The translations under genes were made by a program, and so were the position numbers. 64,000 bases of DNA from Vibrio orientalis CIP 102891 = ATCC 33934 (GTDB lineage: Bacteria; Pseudomonadota; Gammaproteobacteria; Enterobacterales; Vibrionaceae): positions 2,232,001 through 2,296,000 of the forward strand of contig NZ_ACZV01000005.1 in NCBI RefSeq assembly GCF_000176235.1, given 5' to 3'. The notes beneath the pieces are model-generated. The model was given only the letters and a program-made list of their open reading frames with translations, had not been told where the DNA came from and ran no database searches. Positions within the stretch are counted from its first letter, which is position 1. Each line of letters opens with the position of its first letter. Shown one piece after another: positions 17,364 through 26,599 of the stretch.

Positions 17364-19303
17364 AATTCTAAAGCTGCAATGGTTGCAGAAAAATCAACAG
17401 GTCTTACGAAGGTGGCATCCCCTAACGGGAGCTGCCCCTGCCAAAGTTGTTCAATATCAGCAATGATTTGAATTGCTTCCGACAAAGTGTAGTCGCTTTT
17501 TACCTGAGTAATTTGATCACTTAGCCAGTTTGCTAACTGAGTATGATCCAGAGGCTGTTCGCTGGCGACATACGAAGCGGCGTAAGATAACAGATCTGGT
17601 AACAGTTGTTGTAGGTTTTGTTGCCTAAGTGGCTGTGGCACGCCCATGATCATCAACGCCTTGCTACCGCGTGCTTTCAACTCAATGCCAAAGACCTTCA
17701 ACACAGGCTCTAACTTACTGGCGGTGTTCAATAGCTCTTCATCCAGTTTTAACGCCAGTGGCACTAATAGCGGCTGACTCTTTAAACTGCCGCGGTGCGT
17801 TGCAAGCTGACCATTGACTCGCAGCCACTCAGCTTTCGCCAAACTCACCAAACACGTACCAGTCTTACCACCCATCACCAGATAATGCCCTTGAACCACA
17901 TGCATCGCTTTACCTAAATCTTCGACCACAGGCAACGGTGCTTGTTCCGTGATTTTTTCTTGCTTAGGCTGCTCTGCTTGAATGGGATCGCACTCTGGCG
18001 TCTGCATTAGCTCTTGGTAGACCTTTACTTCTCGCTGACTTGGCGCAGGTTCGCTATAACGCTCAGTAACCCTTGGCTTACTGGTAGGGCGCGACTCATT
18101 CCACTCACTACGTGGTCGCGATTCACGAAGATTATCTCGACTTTGCTGATAATCCACTTTACCTGGATAGGAAGGGACCGATTCGATCGCTTGATATTCT
18201 TGCGAAGAGACTTGCGGGGATGACTCGACAGGTGCCGCCTCTGACTCAGTATGCGCAGGCTCGATATGGAAAGCGGAAGCAGTTTGCTCTGGTTTATCGA
18301 TATGAGCGCTTTGCGCTAGAGCGTCACTTAGCGCTTGGTAGATAAAATCATGCACTAGTCGTGCTTGATGGAAGCGAACCTCATGCTTAGCAGGGTGAAC
18401 GTTAACATCGACTTGGTGCGGATCAAGCTCAATAAACAACACATAGGTAGCAAATTGATCCGGGCGTAGGCTGGTTTCGTAACTCTGACGGATCGCGTGA
18501 TTGATCAACTTATCGCGCATCATCCGTCCATTGACGTAGCAGTACTGAAGATCACTTTGCTGACGAGCCCCTTCCGGTGCAGTGATCCAACCATGCAGCT
18601 TTAACCCTTGATGCTCAAGTTCAATTTTTAACATATGACGCACAAACGCACTGCCACACACTGCCGCAATACGCTTCTCTGCCTGAGCGTCGGTTTTCGC
18701 AGCTCGGTACTGTTTGATCAACTTGCCGTTATGCCTAACGTTTATCGTCACATCAAAACGACTTAAAGCGATACGCTTGAGTAGCTCATCAATATGAGCA
18801 AACTCTGTTTTTTCGGTGCGGAGAAATTTACGTCTTGCCGGCGTATTGAAAAACAGATCGAGCACTTCAACCGTGGTGCCAATCGGGTGCGCTGCAGGTT
18901 GTAATTTCACCTGCATCTCTCGCCCTTCACTGTATGCAGACCAAGCTTGCTCTTGTGTTGCTGGGCGGGATGTCATAGTCAAACGAGAAACAGAACTGAT
19001 ACTTGCCAGTGCTTCACCACGAAAACCCAAACTGATGATGGCTTCAAGATCATCTAAGGTGTGAATCTTTGAAGTAGCATGACGACTGAGCGCAAGACCA
19101 AGCTCATCTTTAACAATGCCTTTGCCGTTATCTCGCACACGAATCAGCTTAGCGCCACCCTTCTCGATATCAATATCGATACGCGTCGCACCTGAATCTA
19201 AGCTGTTTTCCACCAACTCTTTGACAACAGAAGCAGGCCTTTCAACCACTTCACCCGCTGCTATTTGGTTTGCAAGACGTGCTGGAAGAATTTTAATCGT
19301 CAT
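17360..19303 (-). CDS. mutL: DNA mismatch repair protein MutL
   Basis: 647 residues. The N-terminal GHKL ATPase has ELVENSLDSGA, DNGKGI and GFRGEALAS motifs (about residues 30-105). A proline/glutamate-rich linker (about 340-455) joins a C-terminal dimerisation domain. I see no DQHA-type endonuclease motif, as expected for a species with Dam/MutH-directed repair. It overlaps miaA by 4 bp and lies 14 bp after amiB. Confidence 0.97.
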   Translation of the reverse strand: MTIKILPARLANQIAAGEVVERPASVVKELVENSLDSGATRIDIDIEKGGAKLIRVRDNGKGIVKDELGLALSRHATSKIHTLDDLEAIISLGFRGEALASISSVSRLTMTSRPATQEQAWSAYSEGREMQVKLQPAAHPIGTTVEVLDLFFNTPARRKFLRTEKTEFAHIDELLKRIALSRFDVTINVRHNGKLIKQYRAAKTDAQAEKRIAAVCGSAFVRHMLKIELEHQGLKLHGWITAPEGARQQSDLQYCYVNGRMMRDKLINHAIRQSYETSLRPDQFATYVLFIELDPHQVDVNVHPAKHEVRFHQARLVHDFIYQALSDALAQSAHIDKPEQTASAFHIEPAHTESEAAPVESSPQVSSQEYQAIESVPSYPGKVDYQQSRDNLRESRPRSEWNESRPTSKPRVTERYSEPAPSQREVKVYQELMQTPECDPIQAEQPKQEKITEQAPLPVVEDLGKAMHVVQGHYLVMGGKTGTCLVSLAKAEWLRVNGQLATHRGSLKSQPLLVPLALKLDEELLNTASKLEPVLKVFGIELKARGSKALMIMGVPQPLRQQNLQQLLPDLLSYAASYVASEQPLDHTQLANWLSDQITQVKSDYTLSEAIQIIADIEQLWQGQLPLGDATFVRPVDFSATIAALEL

Positions 19304-19317
19304 GTCTGATCACACTG

Positions 19318-21042
19318 TTAGTTACGAGGAATAATCAACACTTGGCCAACCGCCAGTTGATCTGAACGTAGATTATTCGCCTTACGAATGCCACTGACAC
19401 TCACGCTGTATTTGCTGGCAATCTTGCCAAGGAACTCGCCACTTTTCACCGTATGCTTACGCAGCGGCTGATCCTTCATGCTGACAGTAATCTTGAGTTT
19501 CTGACCTAACTTAAGCGTGTCTGACTTTAAGTTGTTCTCACGTTTAATCGTTGATACTGACACTTTATATTTAGCGGCGATCTTACCGAGATAGTCACCT
19601 CTTTGAACCACATGCGTGAGTGTTTTAGTCTCAACAGGATTACTGATAGTCGGCACAATGACCGCTTTCGATGCACCTGGAATCGTTAGCACTTGACCAA
19701 CGGCCAAACCACTACTCTTCAATTTATTGGTCTGCATGATCGCTTTGGTGCTTGTACCATATTTCTTAGCAATCACAGAGAGCGATTCACCACGCGATAC
19801 TTTATGTTTGATGGTTTTTCCACGATTGGCAAACAATGTGCCCTCTGGTGGGTTTGCTTCAAAGTACTGCACTATCGCTTTAGTTAGAGAGCGAGCTAAT
19901 TTGTCTTGGTGGCTACGCTGGAACAGCAGTCTTTCTTCCGTTGGGTTGGAAATAAAGCCTGTTTCCACCAACACAGAGGGAATATCTGGCGACTTAAGTA
20001 CCGCAAGACTTGCGTTCACTGGTTCTTTCTTATGTAAGTGAATACCAGCACGACCCATCTCTCTTAAAATCTTCGTCGCGACTTTATAGCCCTCTTTTTG
20101 CGAATGGCTAAACTGTAGGTCGAGTAAAGTTTGACTGACGTTCTTATCATTGGTGTTTTTGGCCAGTACATCACCTGCACCACCGAGCAGTTGAGATTGC
20201 TCTTCGTGGTTTTCAACCCAGCGTGCAATCTCCGTATTCGCTCGACGTGTATTGAGCACAAACACCGAACCACCGCGCGGTTGTGGAGAGCGGAAAGCAT
20301 CCGCATGAACTGACACTAACAAATGCGCTTTGTTTTTACGTGCAATTGATGAGCGCTTATTGAGGTTAACGTAGTAGTCACCACCTCGCGTCAATACTGC
20401 TTTCATCCCTGGCACAGCATTAATTTGCGCAGCAATTTTCTTCGAAATCGACAATGTCGCATGCTTTTCATATTTCTTAGTCGGTCCGATCGAACCCGGG
20501 TCTTCGCCACCGTGGCCAGCATCAATCGCGACTACAATATCTGCGGTACCAAGTAGCTGAGAGGCATCACGGCTAACCGTTGTTGAGCTAGTTGACGTAT
20601 TAGACGTTGAGGTGGAGCCTTTTTGGCTACCATGAGGCATATCAATCACCAATCGGTGACCATACTGCCCGCCTGGTGTTGGGGCCAGCTTAAATAGCTG
20701 AGGCGTCACTTTGCGGCTCAACTCAAACACCAAACGATACGTCCCCTTATCTGGCGGTGAGCTCTTGCGTATTTTCTTCAACACCGGGCTATCAGTGATA
20801 TTGATAGGCAGCTTAGTGCTTAAAGTGGTCTTTTTCAGATCGACCACTAGGCGTGACGGGCTAGAAAGCGTGAAATAGCTATATTCCGCTTCCGACTTTA
20901 AATCGATAACAACACGCGTCTCATCGGGTGATGGCCAAACACGAACGCCTTCTAAAGCATTCGCAAAAACCAAACTAGGTACTAGGGTAAGAGCGAGGAG
21001 AAACGGAAAGAAAACAGCTCTTAATAATCGACTCTTCAACAT
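19318..21042 (-). CDS. amiB: N-acetylmuramoyl-L-alanine amidase AmiB
   Basis: 574 residues from the Met at 21042, chosen because it gives a clean signal peptide (about residues 1-27, ending SLVFA); an ATG at 21069 would add nine residues. Domains: AMIN (about 28-130), Amidase_3 zinc hydrolase (about 170-395; IDAGHGGEDPGS, LLVSVHADAF, VLVETGFISN), then three LysM repeats (about 410-573) for peptidoglycan binding. It splits septal peptidoglycan at division. The family is activated by EnvC or NlpD; an EnvC is encoded at 35222-36358. Confidence 0.95.
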   Translation of the reverse strand: MLKSRLLRAVFFPFLLALTLVPSLVFANALEGVRVWPSPDETRVVIDLKSEAEYSYFTLSSPSRLVVDLKKTTLSTKLPINITDSPVLKKIRKSSPPDKGTYRLVFELSRKVTPQLFKLAPTPGGQYGHRLVIDMPHGSQKGSTSTSNTSTSSTTVSRDASQLLGTADIVVAIDAGHGGEDPGSIGPTKKYEKHATLSISKKIAAQINAVPGMKAVLTRGGDYYVNLNKRSSIARKNKAHLLVSVHADAFRSPQPRGGSVFVLNTRRANTEIARWVENHEEQSQLLGGAGDVLAKNTNDKNVSQTLLDLQFSHSQKEGYKVATKILREMGRAGIHLHKKEPVNASLAVLKSPDIPSVLVETGFISNPTEERLLFQRSHQDKLARSLTKAIVQYFEANPPEGTLFANRGKTIKHKVSRGESLSVIAKKYGTSTKAIMQTNKLKSSGLAVGQVLTIPGASKAVIVPTISNPVETKTLTHVVQRGDYLGKIAAKYKVSVSTIKRENNLKSDTLKLGQKLKITVSMKDQPLRKHTVKSGEFLGKIASKYSVSVSGIRKANNLRSDQLAVGQVLIIPRN

Positions 21043-21500
21043 AACTCCAACTGTTCTAATAATTGACATCCATATTGATTGTTTGCAGTCAGCTCAACCA
21101 CACGCTCTTCACCTTGATAGCGCAGGTCAATATCCAGATCTGGTTCTGGCAATAAGCCATGCCCTTTTTCTGGCCACTCAACAAGGCAGATTGCATCAGG
21201 AGTAAAGTAATCACGAATTCCCATAAACTCCAACTCTTCAGGATCAGCTAAGCGATAAAGATCAAAATGATAAACCTGCCATTGATCGAGCTGATACGGT
21301 TCCACTAGTGTGTAGGTTGGACTCTTTACATTACCTTGATGTCCTAACGCACGTACAAAACCACGGCTGAATGTGGTCTTACCCGCACCAAGATCACCAT
21401 GCAAATAGATCGTGGTTTGTTGAGAGCACAGATTAGCTAAGGCTGTCCCTAGCTGAATCGTTGCTTGTTCATCTTTTAGGGCAAATTGTTTGGTGGTCAT
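21036..21500 (-). CDS. tsaE: tRNA threonylcarbamoyladenosine biosynthesis ATPase TsaE
   Basis: 154 residues from the Met at 21500 (MTTKQFALKD); an ATG three codons upstream is also possible. P-loop HGDLGAGKTT at about residues 34-43 and the family motif SPTYTLVEPY are present. TsaE is the essential ATPase that drives the TsaBDE complex making t6A37 in ANN-decoding tRNAs. Its end overlaps amiB by 7 bp. Divergent from queG. Confidence 0.95.
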   Translation of the reverse strand: MTTKQFALKDEQATIQLGTALANLCSQQTTIYLHGDLGAGKTTFSRGFVRALGHQGNVKSPTYTLVEPYQLDQWQVYHFDLYRLADPEELEFMGIRDYFTPDAICLVEWPEKGHGLLPEPDLDIDLRYQGEERVVELTANNQYGCQLLEQLELC

Positions 21501-21706
21501 GAAGATCAATCTCTAGGGTCGAATACGGTGACTATAAAAAATCAAAAGAACAGGAATAGTAAACTGGGTTGGAATTAGGAGACAAGCGATCTTGTGTAAG
21601 TAAAACGAAAAATCAGCGATTTCTTGGTATTTTTCCCCATTAGCTGCCTAGATCCTATGAATAAGATCCGTTAAGATCCTGCCCCCTTCCACTAAGGCGT
21701 ATCCGC

Positions 21707-22819
21707 ATGAACTATCAAGAGCTCGTCGAAAAGATCAAAATTTGGGGCCAAGAACTCGGCTTCCAAAAAGTTGGCATCTGCGATGTAGACCTCTCAGCAC
21801 ACGAGCAAGAGCTGCAAAGATGGTTAGATGCGGGCTACCACGGTGATATGGATTGGATGGCGCGCCACGGCATGATGAGAGCACGCCCAAATGAACTGCT
21901 ACCTGGAACGGTGCGGGTCATTAGTGCCCGCATGGACTACTTACCCCCAGAAGCGCGCTTTGCCTCAAATCTAGCCGATCCAAGCCAAGCGTATGTTAGC
22001 CGCTACTCACTTGGTCGTGATTACCACAAGCTGATCCGCAATCAGCTTAAGAAACTCGGTCAAAAAATAGAACAAGAAGTTGGTCAATTCGGTTATCGAC
22101 CTTTTGTGGACTCTGCCCCCATTCTAGAACGCCCCTTAGCTCAAAAAGCAGGACTTGGCTGGACAGGTAAACACTCCTTAGTGCTCGATAAAGATTGTGG
22201 CTCTTGGTTCTTCTTGGGTGAGCTATTGATCGATCTTCCTCTACCTGTGGATGAACCTAGTGTCGATGAGTGTGGTAAATGCAAAGCCTGCATCACTTCA
22301 TGCCCAACGCAAGCTATCGTTGCTGACGGCGTTGTTGATGCTAGACGCTGTATCTCATATCTGACAATTGAATTTGATGGTGTCATTCCCGAAGAGTTTC
22401 GCCACGCGATGGGCAATCGCATCTATGGTTGCGACGATTGCCAACTGGTCTGCCCTTGGAATCGTTTCTCAGATATTACCGAGCAAAGTGATTTTCATCG
22501 ACGTGAAGCATTTGAGGATTCAGATCTGGTGACTCTGTTCATGTGGGACGAAGAGACTTTCTTAAAAAACATGGAAGGTTCGGCGATTCGTCGTATTGGC
22601 CACCTACAATGGCTACGCAATTTGTCCGTTGCGATGGGCAATGCCCCTTTCTCGCAAGCTATTATCGATGCGCTACAAGCACGTATAGGACTCACTGAAG
22701 TTTTAGATGAGCATATTCACTGGGCTTTAGCTGAACAGCAGTCTCAACTACCTATCAGCACCACAAAGCTCAATCGTCTTATCAGGATTGTCGAAAAAGG
22801 ACTACCTAGAGATGCATAA
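21707..22819 (+). CDS. queG: Epoxyqueuosine reductase QueG
   Basis: 370 residues. Cobalamin-binding N-terminal half (WLDAGYHGDMDWMARH, VISARMDYLP) and two [4Fe-4S] clusters, CGKCKACITSCP (about residues 190-201) and CDDCQLVCPWN (about 244-254), then a C-terminal HEAT-like region. It performs the last step of queuosine synthesis in tRNA. Divergent from tsaE, with which it is neighbour in E. coli too. Confidence 0.96.
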   Translation: MNYQELVEKIKIWGQELGFQKVGICDVDLSAHEQELQRWLDAGYHGDMDWMARHGMMRARPNELLPGTVRVISARMDYLPPEARFASNLADPSQAYVSRYSLGRDYHKLIRNQLKKLGQKIEQEVGQFGYRPFVDSAPILERPLAQKAGLGWTGKHSLVLDKDCGSWFFLGELLIDLPLPVDEPSVDECGKCKACITSCPTQAIVADGVVDARRCISYLTIEFDGVIPEEFRHAMGNRIYGCDDCQLVCPWNRFSDITEQSDFHRREAFEDSDLVTLFMWDEETFLKNMEGSAIRRIGHLQWLRNLSVAMGNAPFSQAIIDALQARIGLTEVLDEHIHWALAEQQSQLPISTTKLNRLIRIVEKGLPRDA

Positions 22820-22870
22820 TACTTGCCGAACCTAGTCGTTGATAAGTTGATTTAGCTCCAAAAATTAAAA

Positions 22871-22879
22871 TGTGGAAAA
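22871..22879 (-). promoter_or_regulatory. DnaA box
   Basis: TTTTCCACA on the minus strand agrees fully with TTWTNCACA. First of three DnaA boxes in the queG-tRNA gap. Confidence 0.5.
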
Positions 22880-23126
22880 AAGAAAGGATGATTCCTTATT
22901 TTCTTACAGATAAAGAAGTTAATCACAATACAAAGAAATGACTAGGATCAAAAAACAGTGACTTAATGATCGTAACGCACTATTGAACCAGGTAAGAGAA
23001 ATGCAACATTTCACAATTAAAACAACAACTTACACAAACCAAAGCAGTAAGTAAGAAAGTTTCAAAAACAAAAAGATCTTTTTATCTAGGCACTATTTAG
23101 TCGTTAAATATGGGTTACCCACCAAG

Positions 23127-23154
23127 TTATCCACAACAAGAGATATGTGGATAA
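23127..23154. promoter_or_regulatory. Inverted pair of perfect DnaA boxes, candidate datA-like locus
   Basis: TTATCCACA at 23127-23135 (plus) and again at 23146-23154 (minus), 10 bp apart. Both are the high-affinity consensus. The gap holding them (22820-23246) has no gene, is AT-rich, and lies between queG and a glycine tRNA operon, the same neighbourhood as the DnaA-titrating datA locus of E. coli. I found no clear IHF site. Sites are seen; datA identity is inference. Confidence 0.6.
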
Positions 23155-23246
23155 GTCTGTTGATTGATGTGTAGATGCCTAGCTCACACAAGGTTCGCTA
23201 TCGTTTTTTTATCAGCACATCCCGTGCTTAAACAATAAATTCAGAC

Positions 23247-23277
23247 ATAAAAACGCCCACCTAATAGTTAGGAGGAC
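23247..23277 (-). terminator. Terminator of the tRNA-Gly/fMet operon
   Basis: Minus strand: CCTCCTAA, CTA loop, TTAGGTGG (one T-T mismatch), then GCGTTTTTATG. About 95 bp past the last tRNA. Confidence 0.6.
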
Positions 23278-23370
23278 TTCTTATGATTTTTGGGGTTCAT
23301 GCTTCGCAGCATTAGCTAAAGAGCGGTGGCCTATGGCCGTTTCAAATGAATGTGTCATTTGAAGGAGATT

Positions 23371-23446
23371 TGGAGCGACACACGAGGTTCGAACTCGTGA
23401 CCTCAACCTTGGCAAGGTTGCGCTCTACCAACTGAGCTAGTGTCGC
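23371..23446 (-). tRNA. tRNA-Gly(GCC), promoter-distal copy
   Basis: 76 nt with encoded CCA. Anticodon GCC in stem AACCTT/AAGGTT; T loop TTCGAAC. Glycyl-tRNA synthetase identity elements are present: G1-C72, C2-G71, G3-C70, U73 and C35-C36. Last of seven intact copies in the array. Confidence 0.97.
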
Positions 23447-23483
23447 ATTTTGTCACCGTTAAGTACGATGAGGACTATCAAAT

Positions 23484-23574
23484 TGGAGCGACACACGAGG
23501 TTCCCTATTCATAAACAGAAAGGCGTAACCTCAACCTTGGTAAGGTTGCACTCGGTAAACTGAGCTAGTGTCGC
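23484..23574 (-). pseudogene. tRNA-Gly pseudogene
   Basis: Keeps the acceptor 5' side, most of the D arm and the CCA end of the neighbouring tRNA-Gly genes, but the D arm is altered, the anticodon position reads ACC instead of GCC, and the variable region/T arm is replaced by about 25 bp including CCTTTCTGTTTATGAATAGG. No functional cloverleaf can form. Confidence 0.85.
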
Positions 23575-23609
23575 ATTCTTCACCGTTGAGTACGATGACA
23601 ACTATAAAT

Positions 23610-23685
23610 TGGAGCGACACACGAGGTTCGAACTCGTGACCTCAACCTTGGCAAGGTTGCGCTCTACCAACTGAGCTAGTGTCGC
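23610..23685 (-). tRNA. tRNA-Gly(GCC)
   Basis: 76 nt, identical to the copy at 23371-23446. Its neighbour tRNA-fMet is 19 bp upstream (transcription sense). Opens the first of the 215-bp units. Confidence 0.97.
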
Positions 23686-23704
23686 ATATTCTCATTAAGA
23701 GAAT

Positions 23705-23781
<77 letters not shown>

Positions 23782-23824
23782 TCCGTATTTCACCATTTGA
23801 GGCATGATGAGCGCCTTTAAATTT

Positions 23825-23900
23825 TGGAGCGACACACGAGGTTCGAACTCGTGACCTCAACCTTGGCAAGGTTGCGCTCTACCAACTGAGCTAGTGTCGC
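23825..23900 (-). tRNA. tRNA-Gly(GCC)
   Basis: 76 nt; identical in sequence to the copy at 23610-23685; second 215-bp unit. Confidence 0.97.
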
Positions 23901-23919
23901 ATATTCTCATTAAGAGAAT

Positions 23920-23996
<77 letters not shown>

Positions 23997-24039
23997 TCCG
24001 TATTTCACCATTTGAGGCATGATGAGCGCCTTTAAATTT

Positions 24040-24115
24040 TGGAGCGACACACGAGGTTCGAACTCGTGACCTCAACCTTGGCAAGGTTGCGCTCTACCAA
24101 CTGAGCTAGTGTCGC
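24040..24115 (-). tRNA. tRNA-Gly(GCC)
   Basis: 76 nt; third 215-bp unit, no changes from its neighbours. Confidence 0.97.
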
Positions 24116-24134
24116 ATATTCTCATTAAGAGAAT

Positions 24135-24211
<77 letters not shown>

Positions 24212-24254
24212 TCCGTATTTCACCATTTGAGGCATGATGAACGCCTTTAAATTT

Positions 24255-24330
24255 TGGAGCGACACACGAGGTTCGAACTCGTGACCTCAACCTTGGCAAG
24301 GTTGCGCTCTACCAACTGAGCTAGTGTCGC
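24255..24330 (-). tRNA. tRNA-Gly(GCC)
   Basis: 76 nt; fourth 215-bp unit. Confidence 0.97.
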
Positions 24331-24349
24331 ATATTCTCGTTAAGAGAAT

Positions 24350-24426
<77 letters not shown>

Positions 24427-24484
24427 TCCGTATTTCACCATTTGAGGCATGATGAACGCCTTTTCCTTTCCACTTAAAGAAAAG

Positions 24485-24560
24485 TGGAGCGACACACGAG
24501 GTTCGAACTCGTGACCTCAACCTTGGCAAGGTTGCGCTCTACCAACTGAGCTAGTGTCGC
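24485..24560 (-). tRNA. tRNA-Gly(GCC)
   Basis: 76 nt, intact; lies just downstream (in transcription sense) of the broken tRNA-fMet. Confidence 0.97.
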
Positions 24561-24579
24561 ATATTCTCGTTAAGAGAAT

Positions 24580-24655
24580 TGGTTGCGAGGACTGATTTGA
24601 ACCAGTGACCTTCGCGAGGTTTTATGAATGGCTGAGCCCGACGAGCTAGCGAATC
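24580..24655 (-). pseudogene. tRNA-fMet pseudogene
   Basis: Occupies the place of a tRNA-fMet in the array. It keeps GCTAGCTCGTCGGGCTCA and the CCTCGCAACCA end, but the D arm is deleted, the anticodon loop carries an insertion (AGCCATTCATAAAACCTCG) and the T arm has other bases (CACTGGTTCAAATCAGTC). Acceptor pairing is lost, so it should be non-functional. The T-arm sequence may derive from a different tRNA by recombination. Confidence 0.85.
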
Positions 24656-24671
24656 ACAACACCTTTTAATT

Positions 24672-24748
<77 letters not shown>

Positions 24749-24806
24749 TCCGTATTTCACCATTTGAGGCATGATGAAAGCCTTTTCCTTTCCACTTAAA
24801 GAAAAG

Positions 24807-24882
24807 TGGAGCGACACACGAGGTTCGAACTCGTGACCTCAACCTTGGCAAGGTTGCGCTCTACCAACTGAGCTAGTGTCGC
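24807..24882 (-). tRNA. tRNA-Gly(GCC), promoter-proximal copy
   Basis: 76 nt, first gene of the transcript, 33 bp after the -10 box. Confidence 0.97.
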
Positions 24883-24914
24883 ATCAACAACGTTTCCGTC
24901 ATTCAGGGCTGCGA

Positions 24915-24942
24915 ATTATAAGAGCATTTTTTTGTGATGCAA
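24915..24942 (-). promoter_or_regulatory. Promoter of the tRNA-Gly/fMet array
   Basis: Minus strand: TTGCAT, 16-bp spacer, perfect TATAAT, then TCGCAGCCC, a GC-rich discriminator typical of stable-RNA promoters. The remaining gap up to 25174 is AT-rich with only the start region of the next lipoprotein gene. Confidence 0.8.
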
Positions 24943-25174
24943 GTCCTTCATCAAAAAAATCATCTTTTTTTTTCTTATCGGATAAAAAGCACACACTTAT
25001 CAATCAAAAAGCTTGAAAAATATACTAAATGTCAATTAGGCCTTGCGAGGAAACACCAAAGTGCGAGATTCAGCGATGTTTTGAAAGTTACTCATCGCGA
25101 ATATTTCCCGTTTCTTATATAACTGCTCAGTATTAATTTGAACTCCTGAAGCTACTTAAGGATAAGAGGCACAT

Positions 25175-25885
25175 ATGCAATTCAGAGCAAGGTTATTTCA
25201 GCTCATTTGTACTGTATTACTTACAGCACTAGTTGCAGGTTGTGGCTCGATGCCTAAACCAATGAGAAACCTAGGGAAAAGTGATGTAGATTTTGTCATG
25301 GATGTGCATGCCAGGCAGCTTAAAGTTCAACTGGTAGAGCTAACACGTAAGCTCTACGTCAGAAACCCAATTCAATTGAGCAAGAATCCATCAGCTACCA
25401 TCGACAGTCGTATTGAGCAAATATTTGGGCCTGAAGAGAGTATCACCCTACCACCGTTGGTTTTTGATGAGCTTGGTGGCGTCACCGGGATTGACGCGAT
25501 ATTACTCAGTTTTGATGAGGGCTTTGAGGGCGATCGCGTATTTGCCGCAACCGTTGGGTTGTCAGAGATGCTAAGGCGTTCTTACAACCACCAGCAAGAG
25601 TTTTTTATTATCGACTCTTTGGATGAGCAGTCTCTGTATAACAGTGCTCGAAACATCGAGATATTTGTTTGGCGGCTCTACCATCGCAAAGATGAAAACG
25701 GCAAGCCACTCATCTATACCAACCAAACGACAGAAAATGGCGGCGATATTAGCTTCGACCGTTTATTTACTAAGATGGTGATGATTCAAGACATGATGGC
25801 GCTGATTGTGGCGGATAAAACCAACCGCGGCATCACTAAAGTCGCACATGGTGTGGCGCAATTTGTCTTTTTACCCGTCCCATAA
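25175..25885 (+). CDS. Predicted lipoprotein of unknown function
   Basis: 236 residues. The signal peptide ends LTALVAGCGSMPKP, a textbook lipobox with Cys at about residue 23 and Gly at +2, so outer-membrane sorting is expected. The mature part is mixed alpha/beta (DVDFVMDVHARQLKVQLVELTRKLYVRNP; VFDELGGVTGIDAILLSFDEGFEGDRVFAATVGLSEMLRRSYNHQQEFFIIDSLDEQ). I do not recognise a named family or catalytic motif. AAGAGG precedes the ATG at normal spacing. It stands alone between the tRNA array and orn. Confidence 0.85.
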   Translation: MQFRARLFQLICTVLLTALVAGCGSMPKPMRNLGKSDVDFVMDVHARQLKVQLVELTRKLYVRNPIQLSKNPSATIDSRIEQIFGPEESITLPPLVFDELGGVTGIDAILLSFDEGFEGDRVFAATVGLSEMLRRSYNHQQEFFIIDSLDEQSLYNSARNIEIFVWRLYHRKDENGKPLIYTNQTTENGGDISFDRLFTKMVMIQDMMALIVADKTNRGITKVAHGVAQFVFLPVP

Positions 25886-25896
25886 CACAGCAGAAA

Positions 25897-25921
25897 AAAA
25901 CCAGCATCGAGTGCTGGTTTT
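25897..25921. terminator. Bidirectional terminator, lipoprotein gene and orn
   Basis: AAAACCAGCA / TGCTGGTTTT with loop TCGAG, between convergent genes; A and T runs serve both strands. Confidence 0.9.
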
Positions 25922-25926
25922 CATGA

Positions 25927-26472
25927 TTAGATTGAGATAATCGTTTTGCGGTAATATTGCAGCTCCGCAATCGACTCTCGAATATCATCCAAGGCTAAAT
26001 GGCTACCTTGCTTAGTAAAACCACCTAGCACTTCTGGCTTCCATCGGCGAGTTAGTTCTTTTAAAGTGCTCACATCGATATAACGGTAGTGGAAGTATTC
26101 TTCCAATTCAGCCATATGCTTGTACAAAAAACGACGATCTTGACCAACGCTGTTGCCACAAATCGGTGACTTACCTTTAGGTACCCATTTCTCAAGAAAC
26201 TCAATGGTTTGACGAACTGCTTCTTGTTCATCGATGTTACTTTTACGAACACGATCGACCAAGCCACTACCAGTATGAGTTGTTGTACACCACTCATCCA
26301 TTTTTTTAAGCTCAGCATCAGGCTGATGAATGGCAAGTACAGGTCCTTCAGCTAAAATATTTAATTCACTATCAGTGACAATGGTGGCGATTTCGATCAC
26401 TTTGTGAGTTTCAGGGTCCAGTCCCGTCATCTCCAAATCAATCCAAATCAAGTTCTGATCGCTAAAGGACAT
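25927..26472 (-). CDS. orn: Oligoribonuclease
   Basis: 181 residues, DEDDh exonuclease: motif I WIDLEMTGLDPE, motif II CGNSVGQDRRFL, motif III HLALDDIRESI. It degrades RNA fragments of two to a few nucleotides and pGpG from cyclic-di-GMP turnover; it is essential in many gammaproteobacteria. Divergent from rsgA (127 bp), the usual orn/rsgA arrangement. Confidence 0.97.
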   Translation of the reverse strand: MSFSDQNLIWIDLEMTGLDPETHKVIEIATIVTDSELNILAEGPVLAIHQPDAELKKMDEWCTTTHTGSGLVDRVRKSNIDEQEAVRQTIEFLEKWVPKGKSPICGNSVGQDRRFLYKHMAELEEYFHYRYIDVSTLKELTRRWKPEVLGGFTKQGSHLALDDIRESIAELQYYRKTIISI

Positions 26473-26599
26473 AAATCGTTGCCTATTGGTTTTCTAATAA
26501 AAAAGGTACTATACCCAAATTCCGATACCCAAGATAGCGTGAGATACTCACCACTTTGCTGGTATCACTCGATAAATTAATGAACTGAAGTAGAGAAAC

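Noticed and set aside
22820..23246. Chromosomal replication origin
   Set aside because: It has three DnaA boxes and some GATC sites, but no mnmG/mioC, dnaA or parAB nearby, no 13-mer row; datA-like titration site fits the neighbourhood better.
24934..25122. 62-residue ORF before the lipoprotein gene
   Set aside because: Low-complexity, no ribosome site, overlaps the tRNA promoter on the other strand.
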